From CAYZMS01 sp964479625 (GTDB lineage Bacteria; Bacteroidota; Bacteroidia; Chitinophagales; Saprospiraceae): 26,162 nt of DNA. Shown in pieces: positions 1 through 7,967 of the stretch. The notes below the pieces were generated by a model that was not told where the DNA came from, ran no database searches, and saw nothing but the letters and a program-made list of their open reading frames with translations. The DNA is taken from the NCBI GenBank assembly GCA_964479625.1, contig CAYZMS010000040.1, forward strand, positions 1-26,162. Direction: 5' to 3'. The translations under genes and the position numbers were made by a program. Within the stretch, counting starts at the first letter, position 1. The number at the start of each line of letters is the position of its first letter.

Positions 1-94
1 CACAGAAGGCCTTTCTTTTTCATCATCCCAAAAAATTCGGGATGACTCATGTTTTGGCTTTTGGGATTCGGCTCAAGAACTGGAGGTCGCTCAC

Positions 95-129
95 CAGATG
101 GCAGATGGCAGATGGCAGATGGCAGATGG
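95..129. repeat. Five-copy tandem heptamer CAGATGG
   Basis: Five perfect, uninterrupted copies of the 7-bp unit CAGATGG run from 95 to 129. The unit length is not a multiple of three and no gene covers it, so this is an intergenic microsatellite. Copy number may vary between strains by slippage. It lies about 150 bp upstream of the gldL promoter box, so an effect on expression is possible but not shown. Confidence 0.9.
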
Positions 130-261
130 TAACCTAAACAATAAAATAAAAAGCGTAGCTTTGGTCTTTCCTTTCATTTAATTAGTTGTACCCCCTTATA
201 CATTTTTTCTCAAAATCCTTTCCAATTCCTGTAACGAATAGAAATTTCTGCATTATACAAT

Positions 262-298
262 CAGATGCAAACGTCAAGCGTTTGCATTTGAAGTTTTT
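262..298 (+). terminator. Terminator-like hairpin upstream of gldL
   Basis: The arms 262-273 and 279-290 pair over 12 bp with one G-U pair; the core is TGCAAACG/CGTTTGCA around a 5-nt loop. After AAG a TTTTT run follows at 294-298. This suits an intrinsic terminator for a transcript entering from the left. The right arm also contains the TTTG at 281-284 that fits the -33 box of the gldL promoter, so the same bases could serve as a protein-binding site or could reduce read-through into gldL. Confidence 0.55.
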
Positions 299-312
299 GG
301 CCTTTATTTTTG
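281..312 (+). promoter_or_regulatory. Bacteroidota-type promoter for gldL
   Basis: TTTG at 281-284, a 20-bp spacer and TATTTTTG at 305-312 match the Bacteroidota consensus TTTG-N19/21-TAnnTTTG exactly. Transcription would start near 318-320, leaving a 5' leader of about 50 nt before the gldL ATG at 371. This suggests gldL-gldM have their own transcript rather than depending only on read-through from an upstream gldK. Confidence 0.6.
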
Positions 313-370
313 ACTGCCAGTTCGAAATATTCACATTAATCAAATAACCTGACATTTAAATTTTTCATCC

Positions 371-970
371 ATGTTAAAGTCAAAAGGATTTAAATACTTC
401 AAAAACCTGGTAATTGGTTTGGGTGCAGCTGCGGTATTACTCGGAGCTCTGTTCAAGATCATGTCCTGGCCGGGTGCAGATACTATGCTGATCATTGGTA
501 TGTCTGTAGAGGCCGCCATTTTTGCGTTTTTGGGTATTATCGGTCCAGAGAAGGATTACTACTGGGAAAAATTATACCCTGGTCTGGACAACTACAAATC
601 CAATATTGAGCCGCTGACAGAAGGCCCTACTAATGGCCAGTACAGCAGTACGCCCTCCCTCAATGGTGAAGTGGTAGAACAACAACTGGGCGGCATGTTG
701 ACCGAGCTGCAAACCATGAGCCGCAGCCTGTCCTCCCTGAAAGCCCTGCAGGAGGTTGATTTCTCTGGAACCAAGGATCAGCTGAAAGCCATGAGCAATT
801 TCTACACCAAATTGAACGAAGCTATGGTAGACCTCCAGGACTCTGTTGAGGAAACGAGGTCTTACAAGCAGCAACTCACTGGCCTCAACCAACAGGTGCA
901 GCAATTGAACAATACCTTCGGACAACTCAACAACGTGTACGGCAACATGATCGCCGCCATGCGCCAGTAA
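371..970 (+). CDS. gldL: GldL, type IX secretion/gliding motor membrane protein
   Basis: GldL is the inner-membrane stator-like subunit which, with GldM, converts proton-motive force into the motion that drives type IX secretion and gliding. This 199-residue protein has the family layout: two close N-terminal membrane helices at about 12-31 and 38-57, joined by the conserved turn FKIMSWPGA (28-36), then a cytoplasmic tail with coiled-coil-like Gln/Leu-rich segments (about 105-195). The glutamate E47 in the second helix sits where the family has an essential intramembrane acidic residue (E49 in Flavobacterium johnsoniae, from memory). It is followed 37 bp later by gldM, as expected for a shared operon. 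No Shine-Dalgarno sequence is visible before the ATG, which is normal for this phylum. The identification rests on the helix pair, the SWPG turn and synteny. Confidence 0.95.
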   Translation: MLKSKGFKYFKNLVIGLGAAAVLLGALFKIMSWPGADTMLIIGMSVEAAIFAFLGIIGPEKDYYWEKLYPGLDNYKSNIEPLTEGPTNGQYSSTPSLNGEVVEQQLGGMLTELQTMSRSLSSLKALQEVDFSGTKDQLKAMSNFYTKLNEAMVDLQDSVEETRSYKQQLTGLNQQVQQLNNTFGQLNNVYGNMIAAMRQ

Positions 971-1007
971 TTTCTCATTCAACATCAAAAATTAAGCATT
1001 AAGACAT

Positions 1008-2633
1008 ATGTCAATACCTAAGGAACCGCGGCAGCTCATGATCAACCTGATGTACCTGGTACTGACGGCTATGCTGGCGCTCAACGTCTCCGCTGAGGTT
1101 ATGAATGCTTTCTTTACCCTCGACAAAGGGAATAAGGAGAGCATCGCCACAGTGGAAAATCAATTATCGGCTACGGAAAAGGGGCTTCGGGAGCTTTTAA
1201 ATGAAGAAGCAAAAGCCAAATTCAAGCCGATCGAACCCGCACTAGATGAAGTCCGAAGTACTATTTCGGAATTCAATAATTATATCGATGATCTAAGGCA
1301 CGAACTTGTAGATGAAGGAGGGAACAAAAATGGGGAGGAAGATGAAGGCGACTACAAGATGGATCACGGCAAAAGAGTACCCATCGGTAAAAAAAATAAG
1401 GACATCACCACTCGCTTACTGGTTCGTCAGGAACGTGGCGAAGAATTAAAAGCAAAGATCCTGGAGTCGAGGGAGGAATTGATCAATACTTATTCTACCC
1501 TCCTGAATGAACATGGAAAGACCTTCGGTTTGAAGGAAACAGATATTGAGAACCGGATTGCGAGTATGACTCAAAACCTGCCCCTGTCCATTGATGATGA
1601 AACCTGGCGGGAAAGTAAAGACAAGAGCAGTTGGTCGGATTTCAAATTCCGGCAAATGCCCCTTGCAGCCGTACTTCCGCTGCTGAGTCAAATGCAATCC
1701 AATGCCAAATCTTCTGAAGTGGCACTGGTTACCAATTTAGCAGAACTGGCAGGAGGTAAAGTTATCGAATTCGATGCCTTCTTCCCTGTGGTAGAAGCGG
1801 AGAAGGCCTATGTGATTGCAGGGGAGCCGTTCAAAGCCAACATTTCCGTAGGTACCTATAGTTCTCAGATCCCTCCGGAAAACATCCGCCTTTCCGTTAA
1901 TGGGCAATCTTTAAACGTGGGAGATGAGGGAAAGGCCGAATTCACCGCCAGTACTTCTTCTGTCGGCCAAAAGCAATTAAACCTTAAAGTAGCCGTCACC
2001 AACCCCCTGACCGGTGAAACCACTGAAGGGGAAAGTACATTCATTTACGAAGTAGGTCGTCGTTCAGTTGCTGTTTCTGCGGATAAAATGAACGTATTCT
2101 ACATTGGGGTAGACAACCCGATCTCTGTTGCAGCGGCCGGGATATCCTCCAACGACCTGCGCGTTTCTGCCAGTGGCGGCGGTGCGACCATCTCTAAAAC
2201 AGGAAGTACAAATTACAACGTCCGGGTTACCAGTCCGGGTACAGCGACCGTAAGGGTAACGGGCGGAGGCCTGAATGATCCTTTTGAGTTCCGTGTCAAG
2301 CGCATTCCCGATCCAGTGGCCAAAATTGCGGGAACTACCAGCGGTACCATGGGCAACGGAGAATTCAAGGCCCAAGGCGGTGTTATTGCTGAACTGGAAA
2401 ACTTTGATTTTGACGCACGTTGTGACATTGCCGGTTTTGAACTGATCTATGCGGCACCACGGCAAGACCCTGTACCGGTTACCAATCCCGGTCCTAGGTT
2501 CAACAGCCAAGCCCGCAACCTGATCAATCAGGCCAAACCCGGAGATGTGTATTACTTTAATAATGTACGGGCCAAATGCCCCGGGGATCAGAATTCCCGA
2601 CAGATCAACCCCCTGCTGGTTCGCATTCGCTAG
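1008..2633 (+). CDS. gldM: GldM, type IX secretion/gliding motor protein
   Basis: GldM spans the inner membrane once and reaches through the periplasm as a dimer, passing motor motion from GldL to the outer-membrane GldK/GldN ring. The 541-residue product starts with the hallmark stretch PKEPRQLMINLMYLVLTAML (4-23), followed by LNVSAEVMNAF: a short cytoplasmic tip and one membrane helix at about 11-30. The rest is periplasmic: a helical first domain (about 35-220) with a charged Gly/Glu/Lys-rich loop at 101-131, then beta-rich Ig-like domains (about 250-515). Length is close to the usual 510-540 residues. It follows gldL by 37 bp on the same strand. In many Bacteroidota gldN follows almost directly, but here 320 bp containing a long hairpin intervene. 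Confidence 0.95.
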   Translation: MSIPKEPRQLMINLMYLVLTAMLALNVSAEVMNAFFTLDKGNKESIATVENQLSATEKGLRELLNEEAKAKFKPIEPALDEVRSTISEFNNYIDDLRHELVDEGGNKNGEEDEGDYKMDHGKRVPIGKKNKDITTRLLVRQERGEELKAKILESREELINTYSTLLNEHGKTFGLKETDIENRIASMTQNLPLSIDDETWRESKDKSSWSDFKFRQMPLAAVLPLLSQMQSNAKSSEVALVTNLAELAGGKVIEFDAFFPVVEAEKAYVIAGEPFKANISVGTYSSQIPPENIRLSVNGQSLNVGDEGKAEFTASTSSVGQKQLNLKVAVTNPLTGETTEGESTFIYEVGRRSVAVSADKMNVFYIGVDNPISVAAAGISSNDLRVSASGGGATISKTGSTNYNVRVTSPGTATVRVTGGGLNDPFEFRVKRIPDPVAKIAGTTSGTMGNGEFKAQGGVIAELENFDFDARCDIAGFELIYAAPRQDPVPVTNPGPRFNSQARNLINQAKPGDVYYFNNVRAKCPGDQNSRQINPLLVRIR

Positions 2634-2953
2634 TAAGCAACCCAAAGAGGGACAAGTATGGAGTCCATGAAGTTCTTTGCTGACTTAGGGGCTCTTTTGA
2701 AAACAGGTTTTCCATCTAAAATTATGCTGTAAAGCATGGTTTTAGGAGGAAAACCTGTTTTATCTTTATGTGTTTAAAAAAACGGGATCCTGCTGAGCAC
2801 GCCCGATCTGAGGCTATTTTGTTTTCCGTTTCTATTTTTATTTTAACGGCATAATACAAGCTACCGGAAGGGCGTTAGAAAAGAGAAGAAAATTACAAGG
2901 AAAACAGGCGCACCCGGTGCCGCCATTGGAAAACTCGGATAAAATCCATCAAA
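2634..2953 (+). other. gldM-gldN spacer, gene-free
   Basis: No gene is seen in this 320-bp gap. It contains the long hairpin at 2700-2761. Downstream are AT-rich stretches with near-matches to the -7 box (TATCTTTA at 2761-2768, TATTTTTA at 2833-2840), neither with a convincing TTTG at the right distance. A separate gldN promoter is therefore possible but not established. Confidence 0.5.
2700..2769 (+). terminator. Long hairpin between gldM and gldN (terminator or attenuator)
   Basis: The outer arms 2700-2713 (AAAACAGGTTTTCC) and 2748-2761 pair perfectly over 14 bp. After a 2x2 internal loop the structure continues with 13 more pairs, 2716-2728 with 2733-2745, including two G-U pairs, closed by a GTAA tetraloop at 2729-2732. 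The right arm ends in TTTT and is followed by ATCTTTATG. This is one of the most stable-looking structures in the window. It could end or reduce transcription before gldN, protect the gldLM messenger 3' end, or be a mobile palindromic element; the sequence alone does not decide. Confidence 0.6.
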
Positions 2954-3877
2954 ATGAATGTGCTTACAAAAGTAGTTTGCCTGCTGGCAGTCGTGTTGGT
3001 CGCATGGACTCCTCTACAGGCGCAAATCGGCGAACCCATCATGACGGAGTCCGGAGAGCTGCTCAATCCTTCGGATACCCTGGCACCACCTATCGACGGT
3101 GTGGTAGAACGCAACATCATAGGTACCAAACGGGTCATTCCCTACGACAATCCACGGCAAGCCGATCTGTTCTGGAAAAAGCGGGTATGGCGCGTTTTGG
3201 ATGTACGGGAGAAAATGAATAAACGCTTTATGTATCCCCGTCGGCCTTTTCTGCAGATCCTGATCGATGCAGCCACCGGTGTCAATGCTCCCAATGGAGA
3301 GTTACCCCCTCTTCGGATCTTTGCTGATGAAAGCTGTCACCCTGATAAAAAGATCGATACGGCACAGCTTAACCAGATCCTTTATCAAACCGATACGGTT
3401 ACCGTTAAAGACCCTGTTACCTACGAGGTATCTACGCGAGTAGTCAAAAATGACATCAATATCGAAGATGTTCAACGCTTCCGGATTAAGGAAGACTGGT
3501 TCTTCGATAGGGAAACTTCTACCATGCAGGTGCGTATCATTGCTATTGCCCCTGTTATTGCCGAACGCGCAGAGGCCCTGGAGGCTGCAGGGGAGGAAAA
3601 CTCCACCATCGGAGAACGCGCCATGTTCTGGATATACTATCCGGAAGCCCGAAATCATCTGGTGCGGGAACAGGTTTTCAATGGCAATAACGATGCCTCA
3701 CCAATGACCTGGGAAGACCTCTTCGAGATCCGGTACTTCAGTAGCTACATCTACAAGCAGTCAAATGTCTCTGATATCCGCCTGCAAGATCAATATACCG
3801 GCCGGGATCTGCTACTCGAAGCCGAAAAGATCAAAGAATCGATCTTCAGCTTCGAACATGACCTCTGGACCTATTGA
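2954..3877 (+). CDS. gldN: GldN, type IX secretion/gliding ring protein
   Basis: GldN (PorN in Porphyromonas) is a periplasmic protein that forms, with the lipoprotein GldK, the ring under the outer membrane contacted by GldM. The 307-residue product begins with a clear signal peptide: a positive start, then hydrophobic VVCLLAVVLVAW (7-18), with probable cleavage after QAQ near residue 24. Family-typical stretches follow, such as FWKKRVWRVLDVREKMN (70-86) and, near the end, a segment rich in aromatic and charged residues (EDLFEIRYFSSYIYKQSN). It is the third gene of the gldLMN set, all on the plus strand. It is unusually far (320 bp) from gldM. The start at 2954 is chosen because it places the signal peptide at the N-terminus. 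Confidence 0.93.
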   Translation: MNVLTKVVCLLAVVLVAWTPLQAQIGEPIMTESGELLNPSDTLAPPIDGVVERNIIGTKRVIPYDNPRQADLFWKKRVWRVLDVREKMNKRFMYPRRPFLQILIDAATGVNAPNGELPPLRIFADESCHPDKKIDTAQLNQILYQTDTVTVKDPVTYEVSTRVVKNDINIEDVQRFRIKEDWFFDRETSTMQVRIIAIAPVIAERAEALEAAGEENSTIGERAMFWIYYPEARNHLVREQVFNGNNDASPMTWEDLFEIRYFSSYIYKQSNVSDIRLQDQYTGRDLLLEAEKIKESIFSFEHDLWTY

Positions 3878-3879
3878 TC

Positions 3880-3931
3880 CATAAGTGATAGGAGATGGGT
3901 GGCCATGACTCCCCACCTCCCATCACTTATG
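3880..3931. terminator. Hairpin between convergent gldN and helicase gene
   Basis: CATAAGTGAT (3880-3889) pairs with ATCACTTATG (3922-3931). After an A/C mismatch GGAG pairs with CTCC, then after another mismatch TGGG pairs with CCCA: 18 pairs in total with two mismatches. It starts 3 bp after the gldN stop and overlaps the last codons of the minus-strand helicase gene. No good U-tract follows on either strand, so it may be a bidirectional barrier or an RNA 3'-end stabiliser rather than a classical terminator. Confidence 0.55.
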
Positions 3932-5821
3932 TAAATAATCAAAAGCGGTCCGGTAGCTTCCCTTCTCTTCACAATAACTAAGGAAATTGGCAAAAAATGG
4001 ATCGGCCCCGATGGTAGCGCTGTCTCCCACTACGATCAACTGTTTCCGGGCACGGGTCATGGCCACATTCATACGTCGATAATCTTTGAGGAAACCAATT
4101 TCGCCCTTGGAGTTGGATCGTACCAGGGATAAGAAGACCACATCTTTTTCCTGTCCCTGGAACCCATCAATAGTGTTGATACTGATGGATAACTCCTGCA
4201 GGGAAACCTCCTCTCTTATAAATTCTTCCATAAAGGCAACCTGTTCCCGATAGGGAGAGATCAGGGCAATCGAAGGCATGGCTTCAGGCGTATCGTCAAA
4301 AGATTTGATCAACTGGTACAGGTGCTCACACAAGATCTGGAATTCCTCCGGGTTATAACGACTTCCATAGGCCTTTCGAACCCGTTCTTCGAAGCCCGCT
4401 CCCGCAGTGTCAATAAAGATCAAGGGTACATTATCGGGAATCGGTAACTGCCAGCTTTCGACCTGATCGGCTGCCTTCAATTGGCTTTCGTAAAATTGCC
4501 GGTTCGAAAAACCCATTATGGTTTGATGCATCCGGTATTGCGTGGTCAATAAAGCCACGGGGTGAATCCGTTGCAAGGCTTTTTCTATAAGCGTTACGTT
4601 AAAGCCTTGTTTTGCAGCTTTACTGGATTTTACAGTAGGGGGTAACTGGAAGGGGTCGCCGGTAAGGACCACCCGGGAAGCTTTAAGAATAGGGATCCAT
4701 GTAGCCGGCTCCAAAGCCTGGGCTGCCTCATCGATCACTACCGTTCGAAATTTTAACCGCTCCAGCTCCCGGGAAGCGGAACCTACCAAGGTACAGGTAA
4801 TTACTTGGGCACTGTTCAGGATCTGGTCCATCAAACGATCTTCCAATTGATTCGCCCAACTGGACAACTCCCCGGCCTCCTTGAACATACGACCTCGTTC
4901 TCTTCTTTCCTCAGCTCCAAACCGGCGTTTATACCGTATGGCTGCCCGTCGCAATTCGGCGGCTTCCTTTTTTATCTTTTTGATGGTTTTGGCTTCCGGG
5001 TGGGTGGTGAGCTGCACTTCAAGAGTATGCTTCACTAGGTCTTCGTCAACCCGGGAAATATTCCCGATCCGAACGACCCGCAAGCCACCGGCTGCCAGGC
5101 GTTCGGTCATTACATCCACCGCTGTATTGCTGGGGGCGGTAACCAGGACCGTATGCTCCGTTTCCGTTAAAAAGCGTACGACTTCCACCAGGGTAGTCGT
5201 TTTTCCCGTACCTGGTGGTCCGTGGATGACAGCTGTTTGCTGGGCTGCCCGAACCAGGTCCACCGCCCGGTTTTGAGAATCATTAAGCAGAGGAAAAGGT
5301 TCCCGCGAAGGAACAGGCAGGAAATCCGCGCTACGTTTCCCCAGAAAAATATCCCGTAGCTCCGCCAGCCGATCCCCCTTGGCACGCATGACCTGTTTTA
5401 AGGCACGCTCCATTTCCTGATAGGTACGATCGTCGAACAGCAGGTCTACACCAAGCATGCCGGTATCCACCCAATCGGGATGATCCTGGGTATTTAGGAT
5501 GATCTTCATGCGGTGTTTTTGCACAAAATGAATAACGCCCTTTTGACTTGTTTTTTTTTCGGAAGGCTGACGGGTAAACAACTGAACGATCTTCCCACCC
5601 CGGAATTGATGTTCCTGTTCCAGCCCCTTGGTCCGTTCTACGGTTACATAGGCCCGGTCTCCGATCGTATATCCTCTTCCCACTATCTGCACCGGGTACC
5701 AACTCAGGCCCTTATTCACCCGCTCCTCCAGCGGCAGAGATTCGATCAGGCGCTTGAATTGCTCGTGATCTTCTTCCCGTTCGATCAAAAGTAATTCCAG
5801 TAATTTTTCGAGTTCAGTCAT
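3923..5821 (-). CDS. Superfamily 1 DNA/RNA helicase, IGHMBP2-like
   Basis: This 632-residue protein is a UvrD/Upf1-group superfamily 1B helicase resembling the IGHMBP2/SMUBP-2 branch. Motifs appear in order: Q-motif-like LNDSQNRAV (179-187), Walker A GPPGTGKTT (201-209), motif Ia TAPSNTAVD (228-236), motif II DEAAQALE (364-371), motif III GDPFQLPPT (388-396), motif V in the segment DGFQGQEKDVVFLSLVRSN and motif VI in NVAMTRARKQLIVVGD near the C-terminus. The N-terminal about 170 residues form a beta-rich domain as in Upf1-like helicases, and a basic, coiled insertion lies at about 278-330. The likely role is ATP-driven 5'-3' unwinding of nucleic acid; the exact cellular task is unknown for bacterial members. 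The gene stands alone, convergent with gldN and divergent from the ABC exporter. Confidence 0.88.
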   Translation of the reverse strand: MTELEKLLELLLIEREEDHEQFKRLIESLPLEERVNKGLSWYPVQIVGRGYTIGDRAYVTVERTKGLEQEHQFRGGKIVQLFTRQPSEKKTSQKGVIHFVQKHRMKIILNTQDHPDWVDTGMLGVDLLFDDRTYQEMERALKQVMRAKGDRLAELRDIFLGKRSADFLPVPSREPFPLLNDSQNRAVDLVRAAQQTAVIHGPPGTGKTTTLVEVVRFLTETEHTVLVTAPSNTAVDVMTERLAAGGLRVVRIGNISRVDEDLVKHTLEVQLTTHPEAKTIKKIKKEAAELRRAAIRYKRRFGAEERRERGRMFKEAGELSSWANQLEDRLMDQILNSAQVITCTLVGSASRELERLKFRTVVIDEAAQALEPATWIPILKASRVVLTGDPFQLPPTVKSSKAAKQGFNVTLIEKALQRIHPVALLTTQYRMHQTIMGFSNRQFYESQLKAADQVESWQLPIPDNVPLIFIDTAGAGFEERVRKAYGSRYNPEEFQILCEHLYQLIKSFDDTPEAMPSIALISPYREQVAFMEEFIREEVSLQELSISINTIDGFQGQEKDVVFLSLVRSNSKGEIGFLKDYRRMNVAMTRARKQLIVVGDSATIGADPFFANFLSYCEEKGSYRTAFDYLHK

Positions 5822-6131
5822 TGGTTTTGCTTAATGCCGCTGTTTGTGCTACTACCCTCGCGGTGCAAGTTTCCCTGATGCTCCCCTTGAGTGGTTGGGC
5901 TTTCGCACTTCAGGTCTAATTGCTCGATAGTACTTGTATTGCATTCAGCTGGCCGGAATAATTCCCGTTTTTGCCAAGCTAAAATATTGTTCAAGCCTTC
6001 TATGTAATGGACAACAGCCTGGAAGTTCAGTAGCACTTATGCCGTTTAACCCAAAGCGAAGCTGAGCTTTTCAACGTTCCCCCATCCAATTTGTTCTTAC
6101 CTTTACTATAACAAAAAACCAGGCTAACAGC
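5822..6131. other. Divergent spacer between helicase and ABC exporter genes
   Basis: This 310-bp stretch separates two divergently transcribed genes and must hold both of their promoters. TACCTTTA at 6098-6105 is a 7/8 match to the -7 box for the exporter, but no TTTG stands at the right distance. A minus-strand open frame (5818-6036, 72 codons) overlaps the helicase start by ATGA; its sequence shows no recognisable feature and I do not count it as a gene. Nothing else stands out. Confidence 0.4.
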
Positions 6132-7967
6132 ATGGACCAAAGCAGGAGAGGAACCAAACCCTACAAACAGGTAGATTGGCGAAGCCAGCTTTTTGCCTTG
6201 CGCAATTTACCGCAATTATTCAAGTTGATATGGGAAACCAGCAGGACTATGACCCTTCTGAACGTACTGCTGCGCCTATCCCAATCGGTTATTCCGCTGG
6301 CCCTGCTTTACGTTGGAAAAGAGATCATTGACGAGATCATCAGGCTGATCGACGCCGGTTCCCAGGATATGGACCGACTTTGGATGCTAATAGCCATTGA
6401 GCTGGGCCTGGCCGTTTTTTCAGATCTGCTAAGCCGGGCCATTACCCTGAATGACATCCTTTTGGGGGACCTTTTTTCCATTAAATCCTCGGTAGAGATC
6501 ATGAAGCATGCGGCCGGTATGGACATGTACCAGTTTGAAAGTGCCGATTTTTATGACAAACTGGCCCGAGCCCGGCAGCAGACGGCAGGCCGTACCGCCC
6601 TGATGTCCCAGGTTTTGGATCAACTACAATCCATCATAACCGTGATCAGTTTGGGGGTGGGTTTAACCGCCTATAATCCCTTGTTATTACTGATCCTGTT
6701 TATTGCCGTTATTCCCGCTTTTCTGGGAGAAAATCGATTCAATCAGCGCAACTATTCCCTTTCCCGGGCCTGGACCCCCGAACGCCGGGAGCTGGATTAT
6801 CTGCGCTATATTGGGGCCAGCGATGAAACTGCTAAAGAGGTCAAGATCTTCAACCTTTCCAACTTCATTACGGAGCGCTTCCGCGAATTATCCTTCAAGT
6901 ACTACAAGGAAAATCGAAAGATCGCCATGGCCCGGGCAAGTTGGGGAACGGTGCTTTCCTCCATTGGCACGCTGGCGTATTACGGTGCTTATGTTTTCAT
7001 TGCTCTACAAACGGTACAGGGTATTATCACCGTGGGCACCCTGACCTTTTTGACCGGGGCCTTTAGCCGTATGCGCGGGCAACTCCAGGGCATTATGAAT
7101 CGCTTTTCTCGTATCGCCCAGAGCGCCCTCTACCTGCAAGATTATTTCGACTTCCTGGCCATTCGCCCAAGCATCGTCAATAAAGCCGATAGCCTTCCCT
7201 TTCCAAGGCCCCTAAAAGAGGGGTTTCATTTCGAAAATGTCAGTTTCAAATATCCAGGCGGAGCTCATTACGCCCTGAAGAACGTGAGTTTCCACCTGAA
7301 GGCCGGGGAAAAGCTGGCCTTAGTAGGGGAAAACGGGGCCGGGAAGACCACCCTGGTCAAACTACTGGCTCGCCTTTACGACCCTACAGAAGGTCGCATT
7401 CTCGTAGACGGGATTGACCTGCGGGATATTCACCTGGACGACCTGCGCAATAATGTGGGGATCATTTTTCAGGATTACATCCGTTTTCAAATGAGTGCCG
7501 GGGATAATATCGCCATTGGTCGAATAGAAGAACGGGAGAATCAGGACCTGATCCAAAGTGCCGCACAAAAGAGCATGGCGGAAGAGGTGATCAACACCCT
7601 GCCCGGAGGATATGAACAACTGCTTGGTAAACGTTTCGCCAATGGTGTAGACCTTTCGGGCGGCCAATGGCAAAAAATAGCTCTTGGCCGGGCCTACATG
7701 CGCGAAGCCCAGTTGCTCATTCTGGATGAACCTACCTCTGCACTGGATGCCCGCGCCGAGCACGAAGTATTCGTGCGGTTTTCCGAACTGATCGAAGGCA
7801 AAACGGCTGTACTCATTTCCCACCGGTTTTCGACCGTCCGCATGGCCGATTGCATTTTATTCCTCGAGTACGGGCAGATCCTGGAATACGGTAGTCATGA
7901 GGAATTGATCCAGTTGGATGGTCGCTATGCAGAGCTTTTCCATTTACAGGCACAGGGGTATCTTTAA
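6132..7967 (+). CDS. ABC exporter, fused membrane and ATPase domains
   Basis: The 611-residue protein is a half-size type IV ABC exporter (MsbA/multidrug class) that would work as a homodimer in the inner membrane. The N-terminal about 340 residues carry hydrophobic segments at about 40-62, 85-103, 160-186 and 270-300, fitting the six-helix exporter fold. The ATPase domain has Walker A GENGAGKTT (399-407), Q-loop in IIFQDYIRFQ, signature LSGGQ (508-512), Walker B LLILDE (528-533) with the catalytic glutamate, D-loop SALD and H-loop His564. All catalytic residues are intact. The exported substrate cannot be read from sequence, and the gene has no same-strand partner close by. Lipid or drug export are the usual roles of this class. 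Confidence 0.9.
   Translation: MDQSRRGTKPYKQVDWRSQLFALRNLPQLFKLIWETSRTMTLLNVLLRLSQSVIPLALLYVGKEIIDEIIRLIDAGSQDMDRLWMLIAIELGLAVFSDLLSRAITLNDILLGDLFSIKSSVEIMKHAAGMDMYQFESADFYDKLARARQQTAGRTALMSQVLDQLQSIITVISLGVGLTAYNPLLLLILFIAVIPAFLGENRFNQRNYSLSRAWTPERRELDYLRYIGASDETAKEVKIFNLSNFITERFRELSFKYYKENRKIAMARASWGTVLSSIGTLAYYGAYVFIALQTVQGIITVGTLTFLTGAFSRMRGQLQGIMNRFSRIAQSALYLQDYFDFLAIRPSIVNKADSLPFPRPLKEGFHFENVSFKYPGGAHYALKNVSFHLKAGEKLALVGENGAGKTTLVKLLARLYDPTEGRILVDGIDLRDIHLDDLRNNVGIIFQDYIRFQMSAGDNIAIGRIEERENQDLIQSAAQKSMAEEVINTLPGGYEQLLGKRFANGVDLSGGQWQKIALGRAYMREAQLLILDEPTSALDARAEHEVFVRFSELIEGKTAVLISHRFSTVRMADCILFLEYGQILEYGSHEELIQLDGRYAELFHLQAQGYL

Larger units (their letters stand above)
1..370. other. 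Gene-free leader region upstream of gldL
   Basis: No convincing gene is seen in these 370 bases. A frame open from base 2 to a TAA at 179-181 crosses the heptamer repeat and has no recognisable protein character. The region holds a small hairpin at 23-45 (TCATCCC/GGGATGA, 9-nt loop, no clear U-tract), the CAGATGG repeat at 95-129, a strong 12-bp hairpin at 262-290 and a promoter at 281-312. The usual upstream partner gldK, if present, must lie further left, outside the window. Confidence 0.6.

Noticed and set aside
2..181. Open frame at the left edge that could be the 3' end of an upstream gene such as gldK
   Set aside because: It runs through the heptamer repeat and its translation has no GldK-like or other familiar ending; likely chance.
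2064..2645. 193-codon minus-strand frame within gldM
   Set aside because: Antisense shadow of the well-supported gldM; no recognisable protein features.
2917..3222. 101-codon plus-strand frame overlapping the start of gldN
   Set aside because: Different frame from gldN without signal peptide or known content; gldN has signal peptide and family features.
5818..6036. 72-codon minus-strand frame overlapping the helicase start by ATGA
   Set aside because: The overlap looks operon-like, but the product has no recognisable domain, an odd polar tail and no start context; it fills the promoter spacer of two divergent genes. Homolog search would decide.
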